This document shows positions 38,611 through 47,779 of a stretch of DNA of 64,000 nucleotides, piece by piece. The DNA is from Paenibacillus bovis (GTDB taxonomy: Bacteria > Bacillota > Bacilli > Bacillales > Bacillaceae_C): positions 45,281-109,280 of the forward strand of contig VEFU01000007.1 in assembly GCA_007679095.1 (NCBI GenBank), read 5' to 3'. The position numbers and the translations under genes were made by a program. The first letter of the stretch is position 1. Each line of letters opens with the position of its first letter. The notes under the pieces were generated by a model that was not told where the DNA came from, made no database searches, and saw nothing but the letters and a program-made list of their open reading frames with translations.

Positions 38611-39186
38611 ATGAACTTAGAAAACATATTAACATTTGCACGAACCTCCCTACAAAAATCAGTACAGAAGGGTGATGTAGCAATAGATGCAACCGTTGGA
38701 AATGGACACGATACTAAGTTTCTTGCTGAATTAGTTGGAGAAAATGGACATGTATACGGTTTTGATATTCAAGCGGATGCAATTAAGGAAACAGTGACCC
38801 TCCTTACAGCACATGGACTAATGAATCGAGTAACTCTTTTTCAAACAGGACATGAGAATGCTTTAGACATAATCCCTGAAGAAGATTATTTTAAAATTAG
38901 TGGTGTAATCTTTAATCTCGGCTATTTACCACGTGGAGATAAATCGATTGTGACACTACCAGAAACTACCATTGCAGCAGTTGAACAATTTCTTGATGTA
39001 ATAACTGTAGGCGGTATTATTGTACTCGTTATATACCATGGTCATCCAGGAGGTTCCTTGGAAAGGGACGCATTGTTATGTTATACAGCTTCATTAAGAC
39101 AAGACAAATTTAATGTTCTCCAATATAATTTTATAAATCAAAAAAACAATCCACCCTTTATCATTGCGATAGAAAGGAAAAAGTAG
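38611..39186 (+). CDS. mnmM: YtqB/MnmM tRNA methyltransferase
   Basis: This 191-residue Rossmann-fold methyltransferase has the SAM motif DATVGNGHDTKFLAEL and the family-specific NLGYLPRGDKSI. YtqB has been identified in B. subtilis and relatives as MnmM, which methylates 5-aminomethyl-2-thiouridine at the tRNA wobble position in organisms without the bifunctional MnmC. GAGGAGATG precedes the ATG. Confidence 0.9.
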   Translation: MNLENILTFARTSLQKSVQKGDVAIDATVGNGHDTKFLAELVGENGHVYGFDIQADAIKETVTLLTAHGLMNRVTLFQTGHENALDIIPEEDYFKISGVIFNLGYLPRGDKSIVTLPETTIAAVEQFLDVITVGGIIVLVIYHGHPGGSLERDALLCYTASLRQDKFNVLQYNFINQKNNPPFIIAIERKK

Positions 39187-39218
39187 AGGCAAGGATGAAA
39201 AATATATATCAAAAGAAA

Positions 39219-39375
39219 AGGTTGAGACAAAAAATAACGATGCTAGAGTAGTTAAACCGCTTCGGAAATACACTTCGCTGATAACTTTGAAATTCGTATA
39301 GATGACAAAAAACACCGAACTATAATCATTTATAGTTCGGTGTTTATTTGCATCACAATTCATTTGTCCCAACCT
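39219..39375. mobile_element. MITE-like element with 13-bp terminal inverted repeats
   Basis: AGGTTGAGACAAA at 39219-39231 faces TTTGTCCCAACCT at 39363-39375, a 12 of 13 match. The 157-bp element contains a hairpin of ACACCGAACTATAA facing TTATAGTTCGGTGT. It has no coding gene. It lies between ytqB and ytpB; the internal hairpin may serve as a terminator for both. Confidence 0.6.
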
Positions 39376-39436
39376 ATTTTTTATAAGCTCTTCGATTGTA
39401 CAAAATTCCTTTATCGCCCGTAAATTCCAACGAAAT

Positions 39437-40531
39437 TCATTTTGCTGTTACCACTTGTTTTGAACCTGCTTTGAAATGTTGGAGTCGTCGATACATCCGC
39501 CCATTCCAATAAAAGAAGTAACTGACAGCACCACCGCGTTTCATGATTTTTTTCGCAAGCATTCGAACATCTTTTTGATCATTCACTTTATTATCCGACA
39601 AATAAACTCCAAGTAAGCCGCGATTGATTAATTTATGGAATTTCGTATCAGGTAAATATTTCGTATACCTATCAGCTTCATCCAAAAAGTGAATAAAACG
39701 CTGTAACATCTTTTCATCATTTGGATAATAAAAGCAAAAATTCAAATCTCCTCCCACTCTGTCTTCCTCTTGATCAATAAAATAATCAAGTAATATGTGC
39801 AAACCTTGTATATAAGGGAAATATCCATCACGAATCATCTTTGCATGTTCCGCAATAAAATCATCTCTCATTGCATAGGAAACAAGACAAAATATTCCAA
39901 GTGTTGATCCTGAACATGCGGAGAATTCGTACCACTCCATTTCAGGTAAATTCTCTTTATGCTGATTGAACCAATTTTTCAATCGTTCTTCTCGTTCATC
40001 TATATGAACATGCTTATGTACTTGTAAATCACAATAATACTCACAAAGTTCTAATAAAAACGATTTGATGTCATCATAATGCTCCATATCCGCTAAAACA
40101 TTTTGACATGTTTGCATCAATTCCGTTAAATAACCGCCATCATCTCGGTCATCACGATATCTATAATATTCTCTTGGTGGTGCACCAACTGTTAAAGCAT
40201 CTATCATCGATTCATGTAAAGCAGAAAAATCATTTGGATCTAAAGATGTACTTCGATCACAAAGATTATCTAAATAATCACTAATCGTTTGATATGCAAC
40301 AATGAATTTAATTGCTTTACTCGATTCATTTTGTGCAGTTAATGCCATAATAGATCCACCTTCACAATGGAAGGTTTTATCACGAATACTCGCTAATGCT
40401 TGGCTTTTTAATTCTTTATTTGGAATTGCCTCCGCCCGTTTTTTCCAATGTGCTAATTCTGTATGTGCTAATGGTATGATATGTTTATATACTTGTTTCA
40501 TTAATGGGATAGGTCGTAATGGTAAACTCAA
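39437..40531 (-). CDS. ytpB: Tetraprenyl-beta-curcumene synthase YtpB (DUF2600)
   Basis: This 364-residue protein matches the DUF2600 family of large terpene synthases (QTISDYLDNLCDR, YRYRDDRDDGGYL). The Asp-rich DYLDNLCD may bind magnesium and diphosphate. B. subtilis YtpB cyclises tetraprenyl diphosphate to tetraprenyl-beta-curcumene, a precursor of C35 sesquarterpenes found in spores. The start is TTG behind AAAGGGG with long spacing; an ATG ten codons on is an alternative. Confidence 0.9.
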   Translation of the reverse strand: MSLPLRPIPLMKQVYKHIIPLAHTELAHWKKRAEAIPNKELKSQALASIRDKTFHCEGGSIMALTAQNESSKAIKFIVAYQTISDYLDNLCDRSTSLDPNDFSALHESMIDALTVGAPPREYYRYRDDRDDGGYLTELMQTCQNVLADMEHYDDIKSFLLELCEYYCDLQVHKHVHIDEREERLKNWFNQHKENLPEMEWYEFSACSGSTLGIFCLVSYAMRDDFIAEHAKMIRDGYFPYIQGLHILLDYFIDQEEDRVGGDLNFCFYYPNDEKMLQRFIHFLDEADRYTKYLPDTKFHKLINRGLLGVYLSDNKVNDQKDVRMLAKKIMKRGGAVSYFFYWNGRMYRRLQHFKAGSKQVVTAK

Positions 40532-40681
40532 TTATGTAGCAACCCCTTTTCAAATTAATCCGTACTTATTACTTCTATTTTACCATTTGAAATTATAACC
40601 ACAAAGGGAGCCTATCTATTATTAATTACAAATAATTGACTTTTGCTTCATTTTCGACAGTTCTCATCTAATTTCATTTCT

Positions 40682-40876
40682 ATTTGTTAAGCTCTGTTGT
40701 TGATTTTCGCTCCTGTACACTCGCTTTCCGCGGGCACGGCCTCAGCTATCTTGGCAAAGAAAACCGCTTTGCCAAGTGGATCTTCGGCTCGTGCTGTTCC
40801 CGCTGGAGTCTCGTGTACATCCGCTACAATCAAATAAGTTGTTAACAACAATGAACTTTAACAAAGCCATTTGTTA
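40682..40876 (+). mobile_element. MITE-like repeat copy 2 with 8-bp target duplication
   Basis: ATTTGTTA occurs at 40682-40689 and again at 40869-40876, exactly flanking a 179-bp element that starts AGCTCTGTTGTTGATTTTCG and ends ...GAACTTTAACAAAGCC. The ends are imperfect inverted repeats (AGCTCTGTT and GGCTTTGTT). The element is the inverse of 1949-2136. An 8-bp duplication and GGYTCTGTT-type ends recall IS6-family elements, so it may be moved by such a transposase (inference). Confidence 0.75.
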
Positions 40877-40914
40877 TAATAATTAGCAAATAGATGAAAG
40901 AAAGGAAGTTTCTT

Positions 40915-41427
40915 ATGGCGATTTATCCTTTTAATGGAAAGACTCCTAAAATTGCTGATTCTGTATTTATTGCAGATCACACAACGATAACTGGTGATGT
41001 TGAAATAGGTGAAAATTCAAGTGTTTGGTTCAATAGTTCCATTCGGGGAGATGTTGCCCCAACAAAAATTGGTAGTAATGTAAACATTCAAGATAATTGT
41101 GTCTTACATCAAAGTCCAGGAAATCCACTTATAATTGAAGATAATGTAACGATTGGCCATTCTGTTATTTTACATAGTAGTATTATTCGCAAAAATGCAC
41201 TGATTGGAATGGGTTCTATTATTTTAGATGGTGCTGAGATTGGAGAAGGTGCATTTATTGGAGCAGGTAGTCTTGTTCCACAGGGAAAGGTGATTCCAAA
41301 AAATACACTTGCTTTTGGACGACCTGCCAAAGTAATTCGTACATTAACTGGGGAAGATATTAAAGATATGGAACGCATATCAAGAGAATACGTAGAGAAA
41401 GCACAGTATTATAAAAGCTTACAGTAA
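40915..41427 (+). CDS. ytoA: Gamma-carbonic anhydrase family protein YtoA
   Basis: This 170-residue protein is a left-handed beta-helix built from hexapeptide repeats (ITGDVEIGENSSVWFNSSIRGD). His residues in LHQSPG, IGHSVILHS and the Arg/Asp in RGDV match the metal site of gamma-class carbonic anhydrases. Activity in Bacillus YtoA homologues is uncertain. The ATG at 40915 has AAAGGAAG six bases upstream; the frame extends seven codons further. Confidence 0.88.
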   Translation: MAIYPFNGKTPKIADSVFIADHTTITGDVEIGENSSVWFNSSIRGDVAPTKIGSNVNIQDNCVLHQSPGNPLIIEDNVTIGHSVILHSSIIRKNALIGMGSIILDGAEIGEGAFIGAGSLVPQGKVIPKNTLAFGRPAKVIRTLTGEDIKDMERISREYVEKAQYYKSLQ

Positions 41428-41511
41428 AACGAATTTCTTCACTATAAGTTCAATCCTAAAGGACTTAATATCCAAAAGAGTTAGCCGATATAAAGGTTGA
41501 GAGGAAATACA

Positions 41512-42381
41512 ATGGATTTAGGTGATTTTAAAATGGATACAATTCAACTGACAATCATCGTCAGCACTATCATCATCATTTTCCTGATATACACCCTATA
41601 TAGAAGATATAAACTCTTATCAGCTATATTTTCGATGATTGCCATTTGCAGTATTGTGTTTAGTCTATTTATATACAAAAGTGAACTCATTTTCGCAACA
41701 GAATTGGAAGAAGGAAGAAGTAATGTCAATGTTCCTTTACAAAATATTGATGAACTTTCCTTTTTTTTAATAAAGGATAAGGTTTTAATCGATGCTCCAC
41801 TCGTTAATCAACTCCCAGAATTACCACGTGGTTGTGAAGTAACGAGTCTTTCAATGCTCCTTGCCAGTGCAGGAGTTGAAGTTGACAAGATGAAACTTGC
41901 AGAAGAGGTTATTAAAGATCCAACACCTCGAACATTCGTAAACGGCAAAATCCATTTCGGTAACCCGTATAATGGATTTGTAGGAAATATGTATACATTT
42001 AAGGAGCCAGGACTTGGTGTATACCATGGGCCAATTATGAAATTAGCAGAGAATTATTTACCAGGGAGAATGATTGATTTAACTGGAAAAACTTTTGATG
42101 AATTAAGAATTCCACTCTCTGATGGCCGTCCTGTTTGGGTAATTATCAATGCACAATATCGTGAGTTAGAAGATTCTTACTTCCAAACATGGCACACACC
42201 TGATGGTGAAATTAAAATAACAATGAAAGAACATTCCGTATTAGTAACAGGATACGACGATAAATATGTATATTTTAACGATCCTCTAACAGGAGTTAAA
42301 AATAAAAAAGCACCCATAGCAGATTTCAAAAAAGCATGGGTGCAAATGGGCAGCCAAGCTATTACCTATTCGCATGAATAG
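41512..42381 (+). CDS. Membrane-anchored C39-like cysteine peptidase family protein
   Basis: This 289-residue protein has two N-terminal membrane segments (IQLTIIVSTIIIIFLIYTLY and LLSAIFSMIAICSIVF) and an extracytoplasmic papain-like domain. The likely catalytic Cys is in LPRGCEVTSLSML, with His in MKEHSVLVTGYD and Asp in YFNDPLTG. Length and pattern match the YvpB-like C39_2 group. It may cut or bind cell-surface peptides; no substrate is suggested by context. The ATG at 41512 is chosen for GAGAGG seven bases upstream. Confidence 0.82.
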   Translation: MDLGDFKMDTIQLTIIVSTIIIIFLIYTLYRRYKLLSAIFSMIAICSIVFSLFIYKSELIFATELEEGRSNVNVPLQNIDELSFFLIKDKVLIDAPLVNQLPELPRGCEVTSLSMLLASAGVEVDKMKLAEEVIKDPTPRTFVNGKIHFGNPYNGFVGNMYTFKEPGLGVYHGPIMKLAENYLPGRMIDLTGKTFDELRIPLSDGRPVWVIINAQYRELEDSYFQTWHTPDGEIKITMKEHSVLVTGYDDKYVYFNDPLTGVKNKKAPIADFKKAWVQMGSQAITYSHE

Positions 42382-42401
42382 GTATAGCGGCTGTTTTTTT
42401 A
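42346..42401. terminator. Bidirectional terminator between the C39-like gene and asnB
   Basis: CAGCCAAGCTATTACCTATT faces AATAGGTATAGCGGCTG, a long imperfect stem overlapping the 3' end of the peptidase-like gene, followed by TTTTTTT on the plus strand. Confidence 0.75.
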
Positions 42402-42402
42402 T

Positions 42403-44292
42403 TTAGTGTGCTTGTACTCTAGAGTATTGTTGTTGGAAATCATATTGATCTTCTAAATATACTGCATGCCAAATCATAAAGACAAGAACTGTCCAGATTT
42501 TACGGCTATGATCTAGTTTTCCTTGGCAATGTTCCTCTAGTAAATTTAACACGTATTGTTTATTAATTAAATGATCTGTACCACTATTTCTAATAATCTC
42601 TTTCGCCCAATCATACATTTCATCCTTCAACCAATGTCTAATTGGTACTGGGAAGCCTAGTTTTTTACGATTTAAAACATGTTCTGGTATGATTCCTTCA
42701 GCAGCTTTTCTTAACACATATTTAGTAGTACCTTCAGCAGTCTTCAAGCTAGTTGGAATACGAGAAGCTACCTTAAATACTTCTTTGTCTAAGAAAGGTA
42801 CACGAAGTTCAAGCGAATGAGCCATCGTCATCTTATCAGCTTTTAGTAAAATGTCACCGCGCATCCATGTATGGATATCAATGTACTGCATACGATCTAC
42901 CGGATCATACCCTACAGTATCTGCATATAGCGGTTTTGTTACATCACGATAGTCGATACTAGGATTATATTGCTTTAATAGTTGTTTTTTCTCTTCTTCT
43001 GAGTACATTTTTGCATTTCCAATATAGCGTTCCTCCATAGGAGTTAAACCACGTTCGATAAAGCTTTTTCCTTTTACGCCTTCCGGAAGTACTTTAGCAA
43101 GGCCACGAAGCAAACATTTACCAACATATGGAATTTTATTGAAAACCTCTAAAGATTGTGGTTCACGGTAGATGTTATATCCACCAAACAGCTCGTCCGC
43201 ACCTTCACCAGAAAGTACTACTTTAACATGCTTACGTGCCTCACGTGCAACGAAGTATAGTGGCACACATGCTGGATCTGCTAACGGATCATCCATCACC
43301 CACATAATTTTAGGTAGCTCATTCATATATTCTTCAGGAGAAATAACGTAACTAATATTCTCTACACCAAGCTTATCAGCCGTCTCTTTAGCAACATCAA
43401 TTTCACTAAAGCCATTGCGCTCAAAACCAACAGAGAATGTTTTTATATTTGGATGAAATTCTTTTGCGATTGATGCGATAATAGTTGAATCAATCCCACC
43501 TGATAGGAAAGAACCAACTGGTACATCACTTCTCATATGAAGCTTCACTGAATCGAACATTACATCCTTTATTTCTTTCATAAATTCAGACTCTGGCTTA
43601 TGAACCGGTTGGAAACTTGCTTTCCAATAGCGTTTAATTTCGATTGATTGACCTGGTTTTTTCACAAAATAATGCCCCGGCTCAAGTTTGTTAATTCCAG
43701 TTGTCATCGTTTCTGGCTCGGGAACAAATTGATATGTCATATATTGTTGCAATGCAGCTGAGTTTAAAGTACTTTCATCCATGGCAAGCAATATACTTTT
43801 TTTCTCGGATGCAAAAAATGTTCTATTCTCTTCTTCTTTATAAAAGAATGGTTTAATCCCAAATGGATCACGTGCACCGTATAATTCTTTGTTTTCCTTG
43901 TCCCAAATCATAAAAGCAAACATACCACGAAGTTTCGTCACTGCTTGCTCCTTCATTTGACTGTAAAGGGCGATAATAACTTCCGTATCAGAAGCAGTAG
44001 CGAACTGTACTCCCTGTGCTACTAATTCTTCTCTTAGTTCTACAAAGTTATAGATTTCTCCGTTAAAAATTATCCAATACCTTTCATTTTCAAATGAAAG
44101 AGGCTGTTTTCCACTTTCAATATCAATAATACTTAGACGTCGAAAACCGAATTTGATATGTTCATCACTGAAATATCCTTCATCATCCGGACCTCTATGA
44201 GTGATTACATTATTCATTTGCTTAAATAAAGGTTGACTAGGCTCGCGATTCTCCACTGCCAAATCATGAATGCAACCAATAAAACCGCACAT
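42403..44292 (-). CDS. asnB: Asparagine synthase (glutamine-hydrolysing)
   Basis: This 629-residue protein starts MCGFIGCIHD, with Cys2 as the N-terminal nucleophile of the glutaminase domain. The synthetase domain has the pyrophosphate loop SFLSGGIDSTIIASIA and SGEGADELFGGY. It makes asparagine from aspartate, ATP and glutamine. The neighbour metK is as in B. subtilis, where asnB is one of three asparagine synthases. Confidence 0.95.
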   Translation of the reverse strand: MCGFIGCIHDLAVENREPSQPLFKQMNNVITHRGPDDEGYFSDEHIKFGFRRLSIIDIESGKQPLSFENERYWIIFNGEIYNFVELREELVAQGVQFATASDTEVIIALYSQMKEQAVTKLRGMFAFMIWDKENKELYGARDPFGIKPFFYKEEENRTFFASEKKSILLAMDESTLNSAALQQYMTYQFVPEPETMTTGINKLEPGHYFVKKPGQSIEIKRYWKASFQPVHKPESEFMKEIKDVMFDSVKLHMRSDVPVGSFLSGGIDSTIIASIAKEFHPNIKTFSVGFERNGFSEIDVAKETADKLGVENISYVISPEEYMNELPKIMWVMDDPLADPACVPLYFVAREARKHVKVVLSGEGADELFGGYNIYREPQSLEVFNKIPYVGKCLLRGLAKVLPEGVKGKSFIERGLTPMEERYIGNAKMYSEEEKKQLLKQYNPSIDYRDVTKPLYADTVGYDPVDRMQYIDIHTWMRGDILLKADKMTMAHSLELRVPFLDKEVFKVASRIPTSLKTAEGTTKYVLRKAAEGIIPEHVLNRKKLGFPVPIRHWLKDEMYDWAKEIIRNSGTDHLINKQYVLNLLEEHCQGKLDHSRKIWTVLVFMIWHAVYLEDQYDFQQQYSRVQAH

Positions 44293-44455
44293 CTATTTGT
44301 CACCTACTCTAATTAAATTCATATAAATTACTTGTAAAAATTTGTTACATTATGTTACACATTAGTATATTTTATCATGCTTTAATTCAATTTGCAGTAA
44401 AACAATCATTTCAATCCTGTAACAATCATATGTGATGATATTAGTATTCCTCAAT

Positions 44456-44495
44456 AAACAAACGAAGCTGCCTGAAATTGGCAGCTTTGTTTGTT
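44456..44495 (-). terminator. Terminator after metK
   Basis: AAAGCTGCC faces GGCAGCTTC around a seven-base loop, extended by A/T pairs and followed by GTTTGTTTATT, at the metK stop. Confidence 0.75.
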
Positions 44496-45699
44496 ATTTT
44501 ATTAATTTTAATGTTGTTTGAATCGCTTCAGCTTTATCTGTTCTTTCCCATGGTAAATCAATATCTGTTCTACCAAAATGACCATATGAAGCGGTTTGTT
44601 TATATATCGGACGACGTAAATCGAGCATACGAATGATGCCAGCAGGTCGCAAATCAAAGTTTTCTCTAATTGCAGCAATTAACTTTTCTTCTGAAACCTT
44701 CCCTGTATCGAATGTATCAACAGAGATAGAAACTGGTTCTGCTACTCCAATTGCATATGCAAGTTGAACTTCACATTTATCTGCTAATCCGGAAGCAACG
44801 ATGTTTTTGGCCACATATCGTGCCGCATATGCAGCAGAGCGGTCCACTTTCGTTGGATCCTTACCAGAAAATGCTCCACCTCCGTGACGTGCATATCCTC
44901 CATAAGTATCAACGATAATCTTTCTTCCAGTTAGACCAGCATCCCCTTGTGGTCCGCCAACAACAAAACTACCTGTTGGATTAATGAAGAACTTTGTTTT
45001 ATCATCGATCAAATGGTCCGGAACTACAGGAGCTATAATAAGCTCTTTCATATCTTGTGTAATTTTCTCCAGACTTACTTCTGGGTGGTGTTGGGTGGAA
45101 ATAACAATGGTGTCCACTCTAACAGGATTGTCATTTTCATCATATTCAACCGTAACTTGTGTTTTACCATCTGGTCGTAAGTATGGGATTATTTCTTGTT
45201 TCCGTGCTTCTGTTAGTCTTCGAGAAAGCTTATGCGCAAGAGAAATTGGCATAGGCATTAATTCTGGTGTTTCATTACATGCATAACCAAACATTAGTCC
45301 TTGGTCACCAGCGCCAATCGCTTCAATTTCTTCTTCCGTCATTCTTCCTTCACGTGCTTCTAATGCTTGATTAACTCCTGCTGCAATTTCAGGAGATTGT
45401 TCATCAATCGATGTGATAACCGCACATGTAGCATAATCAAACCCATACTTTGCACGAGTGTAACCAATATCTTTTACCGTATCTCGAACAATTTTTGGAA
45501 TATCAACATATGTGGTCGTACTAATTTCTCCCGCAACAAGCACTAGTCCTGTAGTGACTGATGTTTCACAAGCAACACGTGCATTTGGGTCTTTTGCAAG
45601 AATTTCATCCAGGATAGAATCAGATATTTGATCACAGATTTTATCTGGATGTCCTTCTGTAACAGATTCAGATGTAAATAGACGTCGATTTTTCGACAC
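44494..45699 (-). CDS. metK: S-adenosylmethionine synthetase
   Basis: This 401-residue protein has [16 protein letters not shown] (methionine and metal site), [12 protein letters not shown] and [19 protein letters not shown], all diagnostic of MetK. It makes S-adenosylmethionine from methionine and ATP. The start is GTG with AAAGGAGG upstream. The SAM riboswitch upstream gives feedback control. Confidence 0.98.
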   Translation of the reverse strand: MSKNRRLFTSESVTEGHPDKICDQISDSILDEILAKDPNARVACETSVTTGLVLVAGEISTTTYVDIPKIVRDTVKDIGYTRAKYGFDYATCAVITSIDEQSPEIAAGVNQALEAREGRMTEEEIEAIGAGDQGLMFGYACNETPELMPMPISLAHKLSRRLTEARKQEIIPYLRPDGKTQVTVEYDENDNPVRVDTIVISTQHHPEVSLEKITQDMKELIIAPVVPDHLIDDKTKFFINPTGSFVVGGPQGDAGLTGRKIIVDTYGGYARHGGGAFSGKDPTKVDRSAAYAARYVAKNIVASGLADKCEVQLAYAIGVAEPVSISVDTFDTGKVSEEKLIAAIRENFDLRPAGIIRMLDLRRPIYKQTASYGHFGRTDIDLPWERTDKAEAIQTTLKLIK

Positions 45700-45796
45700 T
45701 ACAGTTCCTCCTTTATTCGTGTATCTATCAAATGTTAACGGAACTCGATTTCCTCAAATGATGAAAAATATGAAAAAGACGCTAAATGTACATAAT

Positions 45797-45966
45797 AAAA
45801 ACCTTTCCTTTAACATGAGGAAAGGTTTATCCATTTTCCGAGCCTTTCACTCTTATCGTTCGAGGCAATACCTCGCAACAGGTTAGCACCTTGCTTTCGT
45901 ATAAATAACAAAAGTAGGTTGCTGGGCTTCACAGGGCCTGTTCCCTCCACCATCTCAGGATAAGAG
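45797..45966 (-). promoter_or_regulatory. SAM-I (S-box) riboswitch of metK
   Basis: The P1 helix arms CTCTTATC (45959-45966) and GATAAGAG (45850-45857) match perfectly on the minus strand. Between them lie GGTGGAGGGAACAGGCCCTG, TGAAGCCCAGCAACC and GCAAGGTGCTAACCTG, the conserved S-box core. An intrinsic terminator follows (AAACCTTTCCT facing AGGAAAGGTTT, 45797-45830). SAM binding should favour termination before metK. Confidence 0.95.
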
Positions 45967-45983
45967 TATCCGTTCAATATAAA

Positions 45984-46013
45984 ATCATAACGCAATGTGT
46001 CAGTTACTGTCAA
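45984..46013 (-). promoter_or_regulatory. Sigma-A-type promoter of the metK leader
   Basis: The minus strand has a consensus TTGACA, 18 bases, TATGAT, ending about 17 bases before the riboswitch P1 helix. Confidence 0.8.
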
Positions 46014-46026
46014 CTAGATCATATCA

Positions 46027-46269
46027 TTAATTAATGGAATTTAATGACAATAACTCATACGTAATAATTGTTTTTTCGTTTTCCCATTCTAACTTTTTTA
46101 TACATGCAGTTGCTTTTGCATCACTATCCATAAAGGAGCGAACTTCAATTGGAATATTTAAGGGGTACAATCTATAACCATTTTTTGTCAATAAAAATAA
46201 ATTATCCTTCAATCTCTTTTCTTTACCTTTTGTGACAATCATTGTGTTTAACTCAAGTGGCATTCCCAT
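46027..46269 (-). CDS. ytmB: YtmB, DUF2584 family protein
   Basis: This 80-residue protein (MGMPLELNTMIVTKGKEKRL) matches B. subtilis YtmB (DUF2584) in length and in its place between metK and ytmA. It has beta-type alternation and no membrane segment. The function is unknown. AGAGGGGGAA precedes the ATG. Confidence 0.85.
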   Translation of the reverse strand: MGMPLELNTMIVTKGKEKRLKDNLFLLTKNGYRLYPLNIPIEVRSFMDSDAKATACIKKLEWENEKTIITYELLSLNSIN

Positions 46270-46307
46270 TATTCCATTCCCCCTCTATTTTTTATCCTTC
46301 TCTTCTA

Positions 46308-47102
46308 TTATATGTTATTTCCTTGATTTTTCATCCAATTGCATAAATTATGCACAATTTCACGATTTATATGAGGTGGAAAATAATGAGTCAAGTCAGA
46401 AAAATACCAAGTTTCCACTGTTTTATCTAATGATATCAATCTTTCTTCTAATCTTTTAGCATGTTCTACAGACACATTATCATCGCGCTCGCCATGGATG
46501 ATTAGAACTGGAGGTTTTAGAGCTTCCAATTCATAAAGAGGTGTTCGATGTTGATATTTTTCTAAAGCTGTTTTTGGTGTACCTCCAATGACTCGTTTCA
46601 TCATTCTTCGCATATCTTCTCGCTCAACATACGTTAATGCTACATCCGAAACTCCTCCCCACGTAACAACTGAAGCTGCTTGTGGAAATTGGATACCTGT
46701 AAATAACGCCATTATTCCACCGCGAGAAAATCCAAAGATATGTACTCGATTTTGCTTCACATTTGGATAATTACTTAATACTTCAAAACCTGTGAAAGCA
46801 TCATTGCGATCATCACCACCAAAATCTTCATTCCCTTCGCCACCACGATTTCCACGATAAAATGGGGCAAAAACGATAAAGCCTTCTGATGCAAATTGTG
46901 CTATCCTTGCTGCACGAACCATTCCAACGTTTTTGATTCCCCCACGCAAATATAAAAAACCATCATATTCGCCAGCAGCCCTCGGCTCAGCAAGAAATCC
47001 TTTCACATGGTATCCATCAGATAAATAAGTAATTAAATATAAGCGAACCTTAGGATTCGGAGAAGGATATGGCTGTTTATCTACAATTAATGATTGATTC
47101 AT
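46308..47102 (-). CDS. ytmA: YtmA, prolyl-oligopeptidase-like alpha/beta hydrolase
   Basis: This 264-residue alpha/beta hydrolase has the nucleophile elbow FGFSRGGIMAL (Ser with RGG, the S9 peptidase type), Asp in HGERDDNVSVEHA and His in SDLTHYFPPH. It resembles the catalytic domain of prolyl oligopeptidases without the propeller. The substrate is unknown. It overlaps ytkD by four bases (ATGA), so the two are co-translated. Confidence 0.87.
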   Translation of the reverse strand: MNQSLIVDKQPYPSPNPKVRLYLITYLSDGYHVKGFLAEPRAAGEYDGFLYLRGGIKNVGMVRAARIAQFASEGFIVFAPFYRGNRGGEGNEDFGGDDRNDAFTGFEVLSNYPNVKQNRVHIFGFSRGGIMALFTGIQFPQAASVVTWGGVSDVALTYVEREDMRRMMKRVIGGTPKTALEKYQHRTPLYELEALKPPVLIIHGERDDNVSVEHAKRLEERLISLDKTVETWYFSDLTHYFPPHINREIVHNLCNWMKNQGNNI

Positions 47103-47593
47103 TCCTTATCACCTTTATTCAATAATCCATGTTTTTCTATTGCTTCCAATGATAGTTCAACAATTTTATCTTTCATGATAAAGCTGTATTCACTATTTTT
47201 TAATTCGTTTTTCAAGTTATTTGATTTTATTATAGGACCACTTGTTTCTAAGTAATCTTTCTTACTCTCTAGTTTCTCGATATCAGCAAAGCAAATTGCT
47301 TTTACAAACGGACCATTTTTCTCATCATTTACATAGTATTCACCAATATAATAAATATTTTTTACGATACCCCCTGTTTCTTCATATACTTCTCGGAATG
47401 CAGCATCTTCAACTGATTCCTTTTGTTCCAATTTACCACCAGGAAATTCTAGTCCCCGCTCTTTATGCTTAGTTAAAAGCCAATTGCCTTGATATCGACA
47501 TAGAACTAAAACATGCCAAGCTCGTAAAGGAAATGCATCTCTTTCAAAACACAACATCACCTTATTCCCATTTATATCAAAGAACTCTATCAT
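47099..47593 (-). CDS. ytkD: YtkD, Nudix nucleoside triphosphatase
   Basis: This 164-residue protein carries the Nudix box GGKLEQKESVEDAAFREVYE followed by ETGG (about residues 50-73). B. subtilis YtkD hydrolyses 8-oxo-dGTP and other nucleotides, an antimutator and stress function, and also trims RNA 5' ends. The ATG is preceded by GGGGGAATATGG. Confidence 0.9.
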   Translation of the reverse strand: MIEFFDINGNKVMLCFERDAFPLRAWHVLVLCRYQGNWLLTKHKERGLEFPGGKLEQKESVEDAAFREVYEETGGIVKNIYYIGEYYVNDEKNGPFVKAICFADIEKLESKKDYLETSGPIIKSNNLKNELKNSEYSFIMKDKIVELSLEAIEKHGLLNKGDKE

Positions 47594-47779
47594 CCATATT
47601 CCCCCTACTATCGTAACTCAACATTATGCTTTCTATTTCGTGAAAAAATGCCTGTCTGCACTTCTAGGACTTTATACGCTTTTTCTTCTCTTTTGAATCC
47701 TTTATGATAAATAAATCGTATATAAGTGAAAAGAGCAAATAGTTAACATTTTGCTAATTTTTTTGGGGAGCTGAATCAT

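Noticed and set aside
39094..39372. Minus-strand 92-codon frame
   Set aside because: It overlaps the end of ytqB and lies mostly in the MITE-like element; no ribosome site or family pattern.
45810..46013. 67-codon minus-strand frame upstream of metK
   Set aside because: It coincides with the SAM riboswitch and its promoter; translation is not expected.
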